A stretch of 5,207 bases of DNA, taken from NCBI GenBank assembly GCA_965652545.1, contig CBFGWV010000331.1, positions 1 to 5,207 on the forward strand, given 5' to 3'. How positions within the stretch are numbered: position 1 is the first letter of the stretch; every line of letters starts with the position of its first letter. Shown one piece after another: positions 1 through 5,207 of the stretch. This stretch comes from CBFGWV01 sp965652545 (GTDB lineage: Bacteria; Pseudomonadota; Gammaproteobacteria; Competibacterales; Competibacteraceae). The translations under genes and the position numbers were made by a program. The notes under the pieces were generated by a model that searched no databases, was not told where the DNA came from, and was given only the letters and a program-made list of their open reading frames with translations.

Positions 1-2
1 GT

Positions 3-22
3 CGGCAGCATGGATGCTGCCG
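3..22. repeat. Perfect palindrome at the left edge
   Basis: Two perfect 9-base arms (CGGCAGCAT and ATGCTGCCG) are separated by only GG. As RNA it could form an 8-bp stem with a 4-base loop. No T-run follows on the + strand, so it is not a canonical intrinsic terminator in that direction. It may be the end of an upstream transcription unit or a protein-binding dyad. The base pairing is directly visible; the role is unknown because the flanking gene lies outside the window. Confidence 0.5.
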
Positions 23-108
23 TCGAGCGTACAGGGAGGTATTCACAGCGAGTCCGGCCAAGCGGTCCACCACTCGCCGGGCGGGAAAAAGACGCCAGCC
101 ACGCTGAC

Positions 109-130
109 GCTCCGCGCCCAAGCTCGGAGC
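109..130. repeat. Short inverted repeat upstream of promoter
   Basis: The 6-base arms GCTCCG (109-114) and CGGAGC (125-130) are perfect complements around a 10-base centre. It lies about 120 bases upstream of the predicted transcription start, in the zone where activators of sigma-54 promoters bind. It resembles no operator I recognise. In GC-rich DNA a 6-bp dyad can arise by chance. Confidence 0.2.
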
Positions 131-144
131 AGGCCACCATCCAT

Positions 145-161
145 TGCCCCACACCAGTGCA
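145..161. promoter_or_regulatory. NtrC-like enhancer site
   Basis: The 17-base dyad TGCCCCACACCAGTGCA matches the NtrC consensus TGCACC-N5-GGTGCA at 10 of 12 defined positions; the two differences are the fourth base and the first base of the right half. Its centre is about 87 bases upstream of the start predicted from the -24/-12 element, close to usual enhancer distances. An NtrC role fits a uracil-degradation operon, since uracil is a nitrogen source and the E. coli rut operon is also NtrC-controlled. Only one clear site is seen, whereas NtrC often binds paired sites, so the call is moderate. Confidence 0.45.
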
Positions 162-186
162 ACCAACCCCCAGCGCTCAGACTCCA

Positions 187-199
187 AATCAACGCTTTA
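187..199 (+). promoter_or_regulatory. IHF-type site
   Basis: AATCAACGCTTTA fits the IHF core consensus WATCAANNNNTTR at every defined position. It lies between the NtrC-like dyad and the -24/-12 promoter, centred near -47. This is where IHF bends DNA at many sigma-54 promoters so that the bound activator can touch the polymerase. The short core can occur by chance, but it is AT-rich in an otherwise GC-rich window and sits in the expected place. Confidence 0.45.
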
Positions 200-212
200 G
201 TACGTGTTCGGG

Positions 213-229
213 CTGGCACATCGATTGCA
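213..229 (+). promoter_or_regulatory. Sigma-54 (RpoN) -24/-12 promoter
   Basis: CTGGCACATCGATTGCA contains TGGCAC followed by TTGCA, with the invariant GG (215-216) and GC (227-228) exactly 10 bases apart. It matches TGGCACG-N4-TTGCW at 11 of 12 defined positions; only the G after TGGCAC is changed, to A. Placing C228 at -12 puts the transcription start at about A240 and gives a leader of about 52 bases before urc1. No convincing sigma-70 promoter is seen between here and the gene. This predicts activator-dependent expression, most likely under nitrogen limitation. Confidence 0.78.
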
Positions 230-245
230 CACCTGCTACACGTTT

Positions 246-263
246 CTTGACTAACCAGTCAGG
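246..263. promoter_or_regulatory. RutR/TetR-like operator
   Basis: An inverted repeat with arms TGACT (248-252) and AGTCA (257-261) around AACC, plus an outer C/G pair at 246/263. The 16-base core TTGACTAACCAGTCAG matches the E. coli RutR consensus TTGACCANNTGGTCAA at 10 of 14 defined positions, and the TTGAC and GTCA half-sites have the same spacing. It lies at about +7 to +24 from the predicted sigma-54 start, so a bound repressor would block early elongation or promoter escape rather than promoter recognition. The natural binding partner is the RutR-like protein encoded at 3393-4073. Confidence 0.68.
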
Positions 264-278
264 TTTTTGAGCCAAACC

Positions 279-284
279 GGAGGG
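279..284 (+). promoter_or_regulatory. Ribosome binding site of urc1
   Basis: GGAGGG lies 7 bases before the ATG at 292. It is a strong Shine-Dalgarno match and fixes that ATG as the start of urc1. Confidence 0.8.
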
Positions 285-291
285 TCGGCAC

Positions 292-1539
292 ATGTCCGAT
301 CATATTGTCTTGACCTCCCACCCCAGAGTCGGATCGGGCCCCGGGGCACCGCCGGCGGTCAACTGGGGGGCAGCCAACGCGCGCGAGCGCGGGCCCATCA
401 TCGCCAGCCTCACCAACGCCGCCCGGCGCAACGCCATCGGCACCCACTCCGGAGCCTATGCCGTCTACCGCGCCCTGGCCGTCGCCTCCGGCGCGCTGGC
501 GCGCGACCACCGGCCCGACTTCACCGACACCGCACCGGCCGAAGCCATCGGCCCGCACCCCCGCTGGGCCGACCCGCAGCGCATCGTCTCCCTCGACCCC
601 TACGGCCACCTCGTCTCCTCCGCCTTCGCCGAGGATATCGCCGCCGGCGAAGACATCCGCCCGACCATCGCGGTCACCAAAGCCCACATCAACATGCCCG
701 AGCTCAAGGCCGCCGTCGCCGCCGGCCGGCTCAAACCCGACGGCAAGATCCTCGACGACAACGGCAACGTGCGGGTCACCAAAGCCGCCGTCGACCCGGT
801 GTGGTACCTGCCCGGCATCGCCGAGCGCTTCGGCGTCAAGGAAAGCGCACTGCGCCGCCACCTGTTCGAGCAGACCGCCGGCATGTTCCCCGAGCTGATC
901 ACCCGCCCGGACATCAAAGTCATGCTCCCGCCCATCGGCGGCATGACGCTGTACCTCTTCGGCGATATCGAAAAGCTCGGCAAACCCGACACCGCCGTCG
1001 CCTGCCGCGTACACGACGAATGCAACGGCTCGGACGTGTTCGGCTCCGACATCTGCACCTGCCGACCCTATCTGGCCCATGGCATCGAAGTGGCCATCGA
1101 AATGGCCCAGGAAGGCGGCGTCGGCCTGGTCGTGTACAACCGCAAGGAAGGCCGCGCCCTGGGCGAGGTCACCAAGTTCCTGGTCTACAACGCCCGCAAG
1201 CGCCAGGTCGGCGGCGACCGCGCCGAAACCTACTTCGAGCGCACCGAGTGCGTGGCCGGCGTGCAGGACATGCGCTTCCAGGAACTCATGCCCGATGTCT
1301 TCCACTGGCTGGGCATCACCCGTATCGAGCGCTGGGCCTCGATGAGCAACATGAAAAGCGGTGCGCTCACCGCGCAAGGCATCGAGATCGTCAAGCAGAT
1401 CCCCATCCCCGATGAGCTCATCCCCGCCGATGCGCGAGTGGAAATGGACGCCAAGGTCGCCGCCGGGTATTTCACCGTCGGCGAGGCCCCTTCGGCCGAG
1501 ATGCTGGCGCAGGCAAAAGGGCGGGGGCTAACCGAATGA
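292..1539 (+). CDS. urc1: GTP cyclohydrolase II-like uracil catabolism protein Urc1
   Basis: A 415-residue protein with two parts. The N-terminal half (about 20-205) matches what is known as the GTP cyclohydrolase N-terminal domain, absent from ordinary RibA. The C-terminal half (about 205-400) is a GTP cyclohydrolase II fold. The zinc motif C-x10-C-x-C is intact (Cys244, Cys255, Cys257). Asp326 and Arg328 align with the D-x-R catalytic pair of RibA, and Lys355 lies where RibA has its conserved TNNPKK lysine. The RibA motif Y-x-R-Q-E-G-R is YNRKEGR here (282-288), with Lys replacing Gln. In yeast, URC1 is required for uracil breakdown and is thought to open the pyrimidine ring of a uridine nucleotide, by analogy with RibA opening the guanine imidazole ring. 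It is first in the operon, behind a strong ribosome binding site, and its stop overlaps the urc4 start. A riboflavin role is unlikely given the extra domain and the urc4/upp neighbours. The exact substrate is inferred. Confidence 0.9.
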   Translation: MSDHIVLTSHPRVGSGPGAPPAVNWGAANARERGPIIASLTNAARRNAIGTHSGAYAVYRALAVASGALARDHRPDFTDTAPAEAIGPHPRWADPQRIVSLDPYGHLVSSAFAEDIAAGEDIRPTIAVTKAHINMPELKAAVAAGRLKPDGKILDDNGNVRVTKAAVDPVWYLPGIAERFGVKESALRRHLFEQTAGMFPELITRPDIKVMLPPIGGMTLYLFGDIEKLGKPDTAVACRVHDECNGSDVFGSDICTCRPYLAHGIEVAIEMAQEGGVGLVVYNRKEGRALGEVTKFLVYNARKRQVGGDRAETYFERTECVAGVQDMRFQELMPDVFHWLGITRIERWASMSNMKSGALTAQGIEIVKQIPIPDELIPADARVEMDAKVAAGYFTVGEAPSAEMLAQAKGRGLTE

Positions 1540-2765
1540 CCGGCTGGCATACGGCGGTACCCGACGACCACCCGGCCGCCCACCTGCTGTCGGCCAGCGC
1601 CGTGCGCCGGCACTGCCAGGCCTTGATGGACCAGGCCGAGGCCGGCGACTCCGAACACTTCCGCTGGCAGGCCGACCGACTGGCACCGACGGCCGATTAC
1701 GTCGCCGAAACCATCCGCCAGCGCTACCCCGACTTGGCCGTGCCCTACCACAGCCGCTGGCGCCACTTCGAGCCCGGCGGCGTGGACCGCTGGACGGCTC
1801 TGGCACAGGCTCATGGCCTGAGCGGCCTGAACGCTGCGCGGGCGATGATCGACCTGGTGATCCCCAGCGTGTTGCTGGACGCCGGTGCCGGCGCCGGCTG
1901 GCGTTTTGACGAGGCCACCACCGGCCAGCGCCTGGCACGCTCCGAAGGCCTGGGTGTGGCCAGTTTTCATCTGTTCGCCGCCGGTGGCCTGTCCGCCCAC
2001 CCCGAGCAGCCGCTTCGAAGCGACGCCCAGCGGCTGCTCGAGGTGACCGCCGACAGCTTGGCGCACGCCTTTCAAGTACGAGCGGACAATCCGCTGATCG
2101 GACTCGAGGGACGGGCGGCGTTGATCCAGCGCCTGGGTGAGGTCGCAGCCGCCACACCGGCGGTGTTCGGCACACCGGCGCGGCTGGGCAATCTGCTGGA
2201 CTATTTCTTGGCCCGTGCCGACCAGGGCCGCATCGCTGCCGAGTTCGTCCTGGCGACATTGCTGCGTGCACTCGGCCCGGTATGGCCCGGGCGCACGACC
2301 CGCGGCGGCGTCAGCCTGGGCGATTGCTGGCCGCACCCGCGCGCCCCCGAGGGCCTGGTGCCGTTCCACAAACTCACACAGTGGCTGACCTATTCGCTGC
2401 TGGAGCCCCTGGAAGCGGCCGGCCTGACCGTGACCGGGCTGGATGCGCTCACCGGCCTGCCCGAGTACCGCAACGGCGGCTTACTGCTCGATACCGGGCT
2501 ACTGGCGCCGATCGACGCGGGCTTTGTTACCCGGCCACTCACCGTGGACGAACCGGCCGTGGTGGAATGGCGCGCGTTGACCGTCATCGCCCTGGACCGG
2601 CTGGCCGAGACGGTTCGCTTGACGCTGGGCATGACGGCGGCGGACTTCCCCCTGGCCCGCGTACTCGAAGGCGGCACCTGGGCCGCCGGCCGGCGCATCG
2701 CCGCCGAGCGGCGCCCCGGCGGCGGTCCGCCGGTCAATATCATCAGCGACGGCACCGTATTCTGA
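1536..2765 (+). CDS. urc4: DUF1688 family protein Urc4/Urg3 (uracil catabolism)
   Basis: A 409-residue protein of the DUF1688 family, whose fungal member URC4 is needed for uracil use as nitrogen source. Loss of URC4 in yeast leads to ribosylurea build-up, so the protein is thought to act on a ribosylurea-type intermediate; its chemistry is unproven. Recognisable family features are a YPDLAVPYHS stretch leading into RWRHFEPGGVDR (74-85) and the C-terminal tail ending NIISDGTVF (401-409). The length is that of the full family, so it looks intact. I see no signal peptide, membrane segment or common cofactor motif, which suggests a cytosolic enzyme. Its ATG overlaps the urc1 stop as ATGA (1536-1539), a classic translational coupling, with a purine-rich GGGCGGGGG just upstream inside urc1. 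The constant pairing with urc1 strongly supports a shared pathway. Confidence 0.92.
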   Translation: MTGWHTAVPDDHPAAHLLSASAVRRHCQALMDQAEAGDSEHFRWQADRLAPTADYVAETIRQRYPDLAVPYHSRWRHFEPGGVDRWTALAQAHGLSGLNAARAMIDLVIPSVLLDAGAGAGWRFDEATTGQRLARSEGLGVASFHLFAAGGLSAHPEQPLRSDAQRLLEVTADSLAHAFQVRADNPLIGLEGRAALIQRLGEVAAATPAVFGTPARLGNLLDYFLARADQGRIAAEFVLATLLRALGPVWPGRTTRGGVSLGDCWPHPRAPEGLVPFHKLTQWLTYSLLEPLEAAGLTVTGLDALTGLPEYRNGGLLLDTGLLAPIDAGFVTRPLTVDEPAVVEWRALTVIALDRLAETVRLTLGMTAADFPLARVLEGGTWAAGRRIAAERRPGGGPPVNIISDGTVF

Positions 2766-2785
2766 ACGCACAAGGACAAAACGAC

Positions 2786-3424
2786 ATGACCCAGCCCGCC
2801 ACGCTCACCGTCGTCGACCACCCGCTGGTCAAGCACAAGCTGACTTTTCTGCGCGACGAGACCACCAACACCGACACCTTCCGCCGCCTGTTGCGCGAGA
2901 TCACCCAGATGCTCGCCTACGAGGTCACGCGCGACCTACCCACCCGCAATGTGTCGATCCGCACCCCGATCACCGCCATCGAGTCGCCGGTGATCAGCGG
3001 CAAGAAGCTGTGCCTGGTGTCCATCCTGCGCGCCGGCAACGGCATGCTCGATGGCATGCTCGAGCTGCTGCCGGCAGCCCGTGTCGGGCACATCGGGCTG
3101 TACCGCGACCCGGAGACCCTGGAACCGGTGGAGTACTACTTCAAGACCCCGGACGACATTGCCGAGCGCCTGGTGATCGTGGTCGACCCCATGCTGGCGA
3201 CCGGCAACTCCGCGGTGGCCGCCATCAATCGGCTCAAGGAGGCCGGCGTGACGACCATCAAGATGGTCTGCCTGCTCGCCGCGCCCGAAGGCGCACAGAA
3301 CATGGCCAACGCCCATCCGGACGTACCGGTGTTCACCGCCGCCCTGGACGAGAAGCTCAACGACCACGGTTATATCGTGCCGGGCCTGGGGGATGCCGGT
3401 GACCGCATGTTCGGCACCCGCTGA
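2786..3424 (+). CDS. upp: Uracil phosphoribosyltransferase
   Basis: A 212-residue type I phosphoribosyltransferase of normal Upp length. It converts uracil and PRPP to UMP and pyrophosphate in the cytosol. The PRPP-binding loop VDPMLATGNSA (133-143) is intact, and the C-terminal uracil-recognition segment YIVPGLGDAGDRMFGTR (196-212) is typical. The N-terminus (HPLVKHKLTFLRDETT) is also standard. The start is an ATG 9 bases after AAGGA (2772-2776), and the gap from urc4 is 20 bases, so it is in the same operon. Upp normally serves salvage. Here the location suggests it supplies the nucleotide substrate for Urc1, as the Fur1-type enzyme (URC6) does in the yeast URC pathway. A second, salvage upp copy may exist elsewhere in the genome. 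Confidence 0.97.
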   Translation: MTQPATLTVVDHPLVKHKLTFLRDETTNTDTFRRLLREITQMLAYEVTRDLPTRNVSIRTPITAIESPVISGKKLCLVSILRAGNGMLDGMLELLPAARVGHIGLYRDPETLEPVEYYFKTPDDIAERLVIVVDPMLATGNSAVAAINRLKEAGVTTIKMVCLLAAPEGAQNMANAHPDVPVFTAALDEKLNDHGYIVPGLGDAGDRMFGTR

Positions 3425-4073
3425 GCAACTGCGCAGCCCAACGCCAACCCCACGCCGCAAGGGGCGCATTCGCCGCGCCAACGAGGCGGAGATCCTGCGC
3501 GCGGCGGAGGGCGTGTTTGCCCGTGCCGGCTTCGGCGGTGCGACCATGGCCGAGATCGCCCGCCAGGCGGGGGTCACCAAGCCCAGCCTGCACTATTACT
3601 TCGGCACCAAGCAGGCGGTGTACCGGGCCGTGCTGGAGCAGACGCTGGGCCTGTGGCTGGCCGAGACCGACACCATCCGGCCCGAGGTGCACCCCGAGGT
3701 GGCGCTGGGCCGCTATATCCGCGCCAAGATGACGCTGGCGACCACCCACCCGGACGCCTCACGCGTGTTCGCCAACGAGGTCATCCACGGCGCCAGCGAG
3801 ATCGGCGACTACCTGCGCACCGACCTCAAGGCCCTGGTGATGCGCAAGGCCGCGGTGTTCGCGCATTGGGCAAGCCAGGGGCTGATGGACCCGGTGGATG
3901 CCCGGCACTGGTTCTTCACCGTCTGGGCGGCCACCCAGACCTATGCCGATTTTCAGGTCCAGGTCTGCGCCGTTCTGGACCAACCGACCCTCACCGCACA
4001 CGAGTTGCGCGCCGCCACCGACCAGTTGGTGCGGATCGTGCTGCGCGGGTGCGGGGTGAGGTCACCACAATGA
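3393..4073 (+). CDS. rutR: RutR-like TetR family uracil-responsive regulator
   Basis: A 226-residue TetR-family repressor. The DNA-binding domain spans about 31-77, with the helix-turn-helix in ATMAEIARQAGVTKPSLHYYF (50-70) followed by GTKQAVY. The ligand domain follows E. coli RutR closely in pattern: HPDASRVFANEV (119-130), DLKALV (144-149) and the signature WAATQTYADF (178-187), against WASTQHYADF in RutR. RutR binds uracil or thymine and then leaves DNA, so this protein most likely senses uracil. It is 10-15 residues longer than E. coli RutR, at a basic N-terminal tail. The start is uncertain: ATG 3393 overlaps upp by 32 bases, while GTG 3399 sits 5 bases after GGGGGA and may be preferred. 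Either way it is translated from the operon mRNA, implying autoregulation through the operator at 246-263. Target and ligand are inferred from homology. Confidence 0.87.
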   Translation: MPVTACSAPAEQLRSPTPTPRRKGRIRRANEAEILRAAEGVFARAGFGGATMAEIARQAGVTKPSLHYYFGTKQAVYRAVLEQTLGLWLAETDTIRPEVHPEVALGRYIRAKMTLATTHPDASRVFANEVIHGASEIGDYLRTDLKALVMRKAAVFAHWASQGLMDPVDARHWFFTVWAATQTYADFQVQVCAVLDQPTLTAHELRAATDQLVRIVLRGCGVRSPQ

Positions 4074-4110
4074 CACGTTCGCATCCCGTTCATCGACCGA
4101 GGAAGCCCGC

Positions 4111-5103
4111 ATGACCAACCGTTTTGTCCGTCGTCTTCTGTTGCCCGTGCTCGGCGCCGCCGCCGCACTGGCGGCCACCGCCGCGACGGCCGACACCCTC
4201 AAGGTGGCGGCCATCTACACCGTACCGGTGGAGCAGCAATGGGTCTCGCGTATCCATAAAGCCCTGAATGCCGCCGTGGAGCGCGGAGACATCGAGTACG
4301 TATTCTCCGAAAACGTCGCCAACGCTGACTACGAGCGGGTGATGCGCCAGTACGCCGAGCAAGGCAATGTCCTGGTGGTCGGCGAGGCCTTCGCGGTGGA
4401 AGCCGCCGCGCGCAAGGTCGCCGCGGACTACCCGGAGGTCAGCTTCCTCATGGGTTCCTCCGGCGGCCCGCAGGCACCGAACTTCGCCGTGTTCGACAAC
4501 TTCATCCAGGAGCCGGCCTACCTCACCGGCATGATCGCCGGCGGGCTGACCGAGTCCGACAAGATCGGTATGGTCGGCGGCTACCCCATCCCCGAGGTCA
4601 ACCGACTGATGAACGCATTCATGGCCGGCGCCACCGAGGTCAATCCGGAGGTCAGCTTCAGCGTGAGCTTCATCGGCTCCTGGTTCGACCCGCCCAAGGC
4701 CAAGGAGGCCGCCTTCGCCATGATCGACGCGGGCGCCGACATCCTCTATGCCGAACGCTTCGGTGTCTCCGACGCGGCCAAGGAGCGCGGCGTGCTGGCC
4801 ATCGGTAATGTCATCAACACCCAGGATCAATACCCCGACACCGTCGTCGCCTCGGCCATCTGGAACATGGAGCCGACCATCGACCGGGCCCTCGAGAAGG
4901 TCAAGGACGGCAGCTTCACCGCCGAGGACTATGGGCAGTACTCGATGATGCAGTACGGCGGCTCCGAGCTCGCGCCCCTGGGGACCTTCGAGGGCAAGGT
5001 GCCGGCCGAGATCATGGACGCGGTCACCGCCAAGGAAGCGGCGATCAAGTCCGGCGAGTTTACGGTCGAGATCGACGACAACGAGCCCAAGTCAACGATG
5101 TAG
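4111..5103 (+). CDS. BMP/Med family ABC transporter substrate-binding protein
   Basis: A 330-residue periplasmic binding protein of the BMP family (BmpA, Med, PnrA), whose characterised members bind nucleosides. A Sec signal peptide is clear: RFVRR, a hydrophobic Leu/Ala core, then a likely cut after Ala27 (ATA/DTLK). There is no lipobox cysteine, so it should be soluble in the periplasm rather than a lipoprotein. Family features include YPEVSF (107-112), EPAYLTGMIAG (134-144) and GMVGGYPIPEVNRLMNAF (153-170). The start has GAGGAA (4099-4104) 6 bases upstream, 37 bases after the regulator, so co-transcription is likely. In a uracil operon it probably delivers uracil, uridine or a related compound to an ABC importer. 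The ATPase and permease genes are not in the window and would have to lie downstream or elsewhere. Confidence 0.92.
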   Translation: MTNRFVRRLLLPVLGAAAALAATAATADTLKVAAIYTVPVEQQWVSRIHKALNAAVERGDIEYVFSENVANADYERVMRQYAEQGNVLVVGEAFAVEAAARKVAADYPEVSFLMGSSGGPQAPNFAVFDNFIQEPAYLTGMIAGGLTESDKIGMVGGYPIPEVNRLMNAFMAGATEVNPEVSFSVSFIGSWFDPPKAKEAAFAMIDAGADILYAERFGVSDAAKERGVLAIGNVINTQDQYPDTVVASAIWNMEPTIDRALEKVKDGSFTAEDYGQYSMMQYGGSELAPLGTFEGKVPAEIMDAVTAKEAAIKSGEFTVEIDDNEPKSTM

Positions 5104-5116
5104 GGTGGCTGCGAAG

Positions 5117-5141
5117 CCCCTCCCCCGCCAGGGGGGAGGGG
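5117..5141 (+). terminator. GC hairpin after the binding-protein gene
   Basis: CCCCTCCCCC (5117-5126) pairs perfectly with GGGGGAGGGG (5132-5141) around a 5-base loop, 14 bases past the stop codon of the binding-protein gene. No T-run follows, so it is not a textbook intrinsic terminator. It could cause partial termination, protect the upstream mRNA from 3' decay, or be a member of a dispersed REP-like intergenic repeat, since CCCCTCCCC/GGGGAGGGG hairpins are common as such in GC-rich Proteobacteria. The stem is plain in the sequence; its role is inferred. Confidence 0.55.
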
Positions 5142-5193
5142 AGTGATGGCCGCCGCCTTTCGGACAAAACACCGACAATAGAACCCCCTAACT

Positions 5194-5207
5194 CGAAAAC
5201 CGAAAAC
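5194..5207 (+). repeat. Tandem CGAAAAC duplication at window end
   Basis: CGAAAAC occurs twice in direct succession, ending at the last base. It lies in an A-rich stretch (from about 5161) that contrasts with the GC-rich genes and may be the start of another promoter region. No gene start is visible in the 104 bases after the binding-protein gene. Confidence 0.3.

Noticed and set aside
10..270. Open reading frames of 86 and 78 codons upstream of urc1
   Set aside because: They run through the NtrC-like, IHF and sigma-54 elements, lack a ribosome binding site, encode low-complexity Pro/Ser/Thr-rich sequence and match no family I recognise.
247..275. Sigma-70 promoter using TTGACT as -35
   Set aside because: No -10-like hexamer occurs at 16-18 bases downstream; the TTGACT is better explained as a half of the operator dyad.
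259..1377. Long antisense reading frame opposite urc1
   Set aside because: It is a shadow of GC-rich codon use on the other strand, with Gly/Val/Asp-rich sequence, no domain and no ribosome binding site.
292..1539. Riboflavin-pathway RibA
   Set aside because: The protein has an additional N-terminal domain of about 200 residues, an altered QEGR motif and urc4/upp neighbours rather than rib genes.
1230..2369. Long antisense reading frame opposite urc1/urc4
   Set aside because: Same codon-bias artefact; it crosses the boundary of two well-supported genes and shows no recognisable motif.
5151..5180. Sigma-70 -10-like GACAAT at 5174-5179
   Set aside because: It matches TATAAT at only four of six positions and has no -35 element at a suitable distance; the downstream gene is not in the window.

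Overview
This window holds five genes, all on the + strand, tightly packed between about 290 and 5103, behind one elaborate promoter region. The sequence is GC-rich and strongly third-position GC biased. Its apparent promoter combines a sigma-54 -24/-12 element, an IHF-type site and an NtrC-like site, which points to a proteobacterium. The genus cannot be read from the sequence.

Layout: 1-291 is a non-coding leader and promoter region. It carries a perfect short palindrome at its left edge (3-22), an NtrC-like dyad (145-161), an IHF consensus match (187-199), a near-perfect sigma-54 promoter (213-229), a TetR/RutR-like operator just downstream of the predicted start (246-263) and a strong ribosome binding site (279-284). 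Then come urc1 (GTP cyclohydrolase II-like, 292-1539), urc4 (DUF1688, 1536-2765, overlapping by ATGA), upp (uracil phosphoribosyltransferase, 2786-3424), a RutR-like TetR regulator (3393-4073, overlapping the end of upp) and a secreted BMP/Med-family ABC-transporter binding protein (4111-5103). The operon segment ends with a perfect 10-bp GC hairpin (5117-5141) and about 66 bases with no recognisable gene.

Interpretation: urc1, urc4 and upp are the three core functions of the URC pyrimidine-degradation route, known mainly from the yeast Lachancea kluyveri. There uracil is first converted to a nucleotide and then broken down through a ribosylurea-type intermediate, freeing nitrogen. Here these enzymes sit with a RutR-like repressor. 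RutR is the uracil sensor of the unrelated Rut pathway of E. coli. A nutrient-binding protein that may import a nucleobase or nucleoside is also present. The promoter is consistent with nitrogen-starvation activation (RpoN, NtrC, IHF) gated by uracil through the repressor. The window therefore reads as a nitrogen-controlled uracil scavenging operon with URC enzymology and Rut-style control. The enzyme identities are well supported by sequence; the regulatory circuit and transported substrate are inferred.
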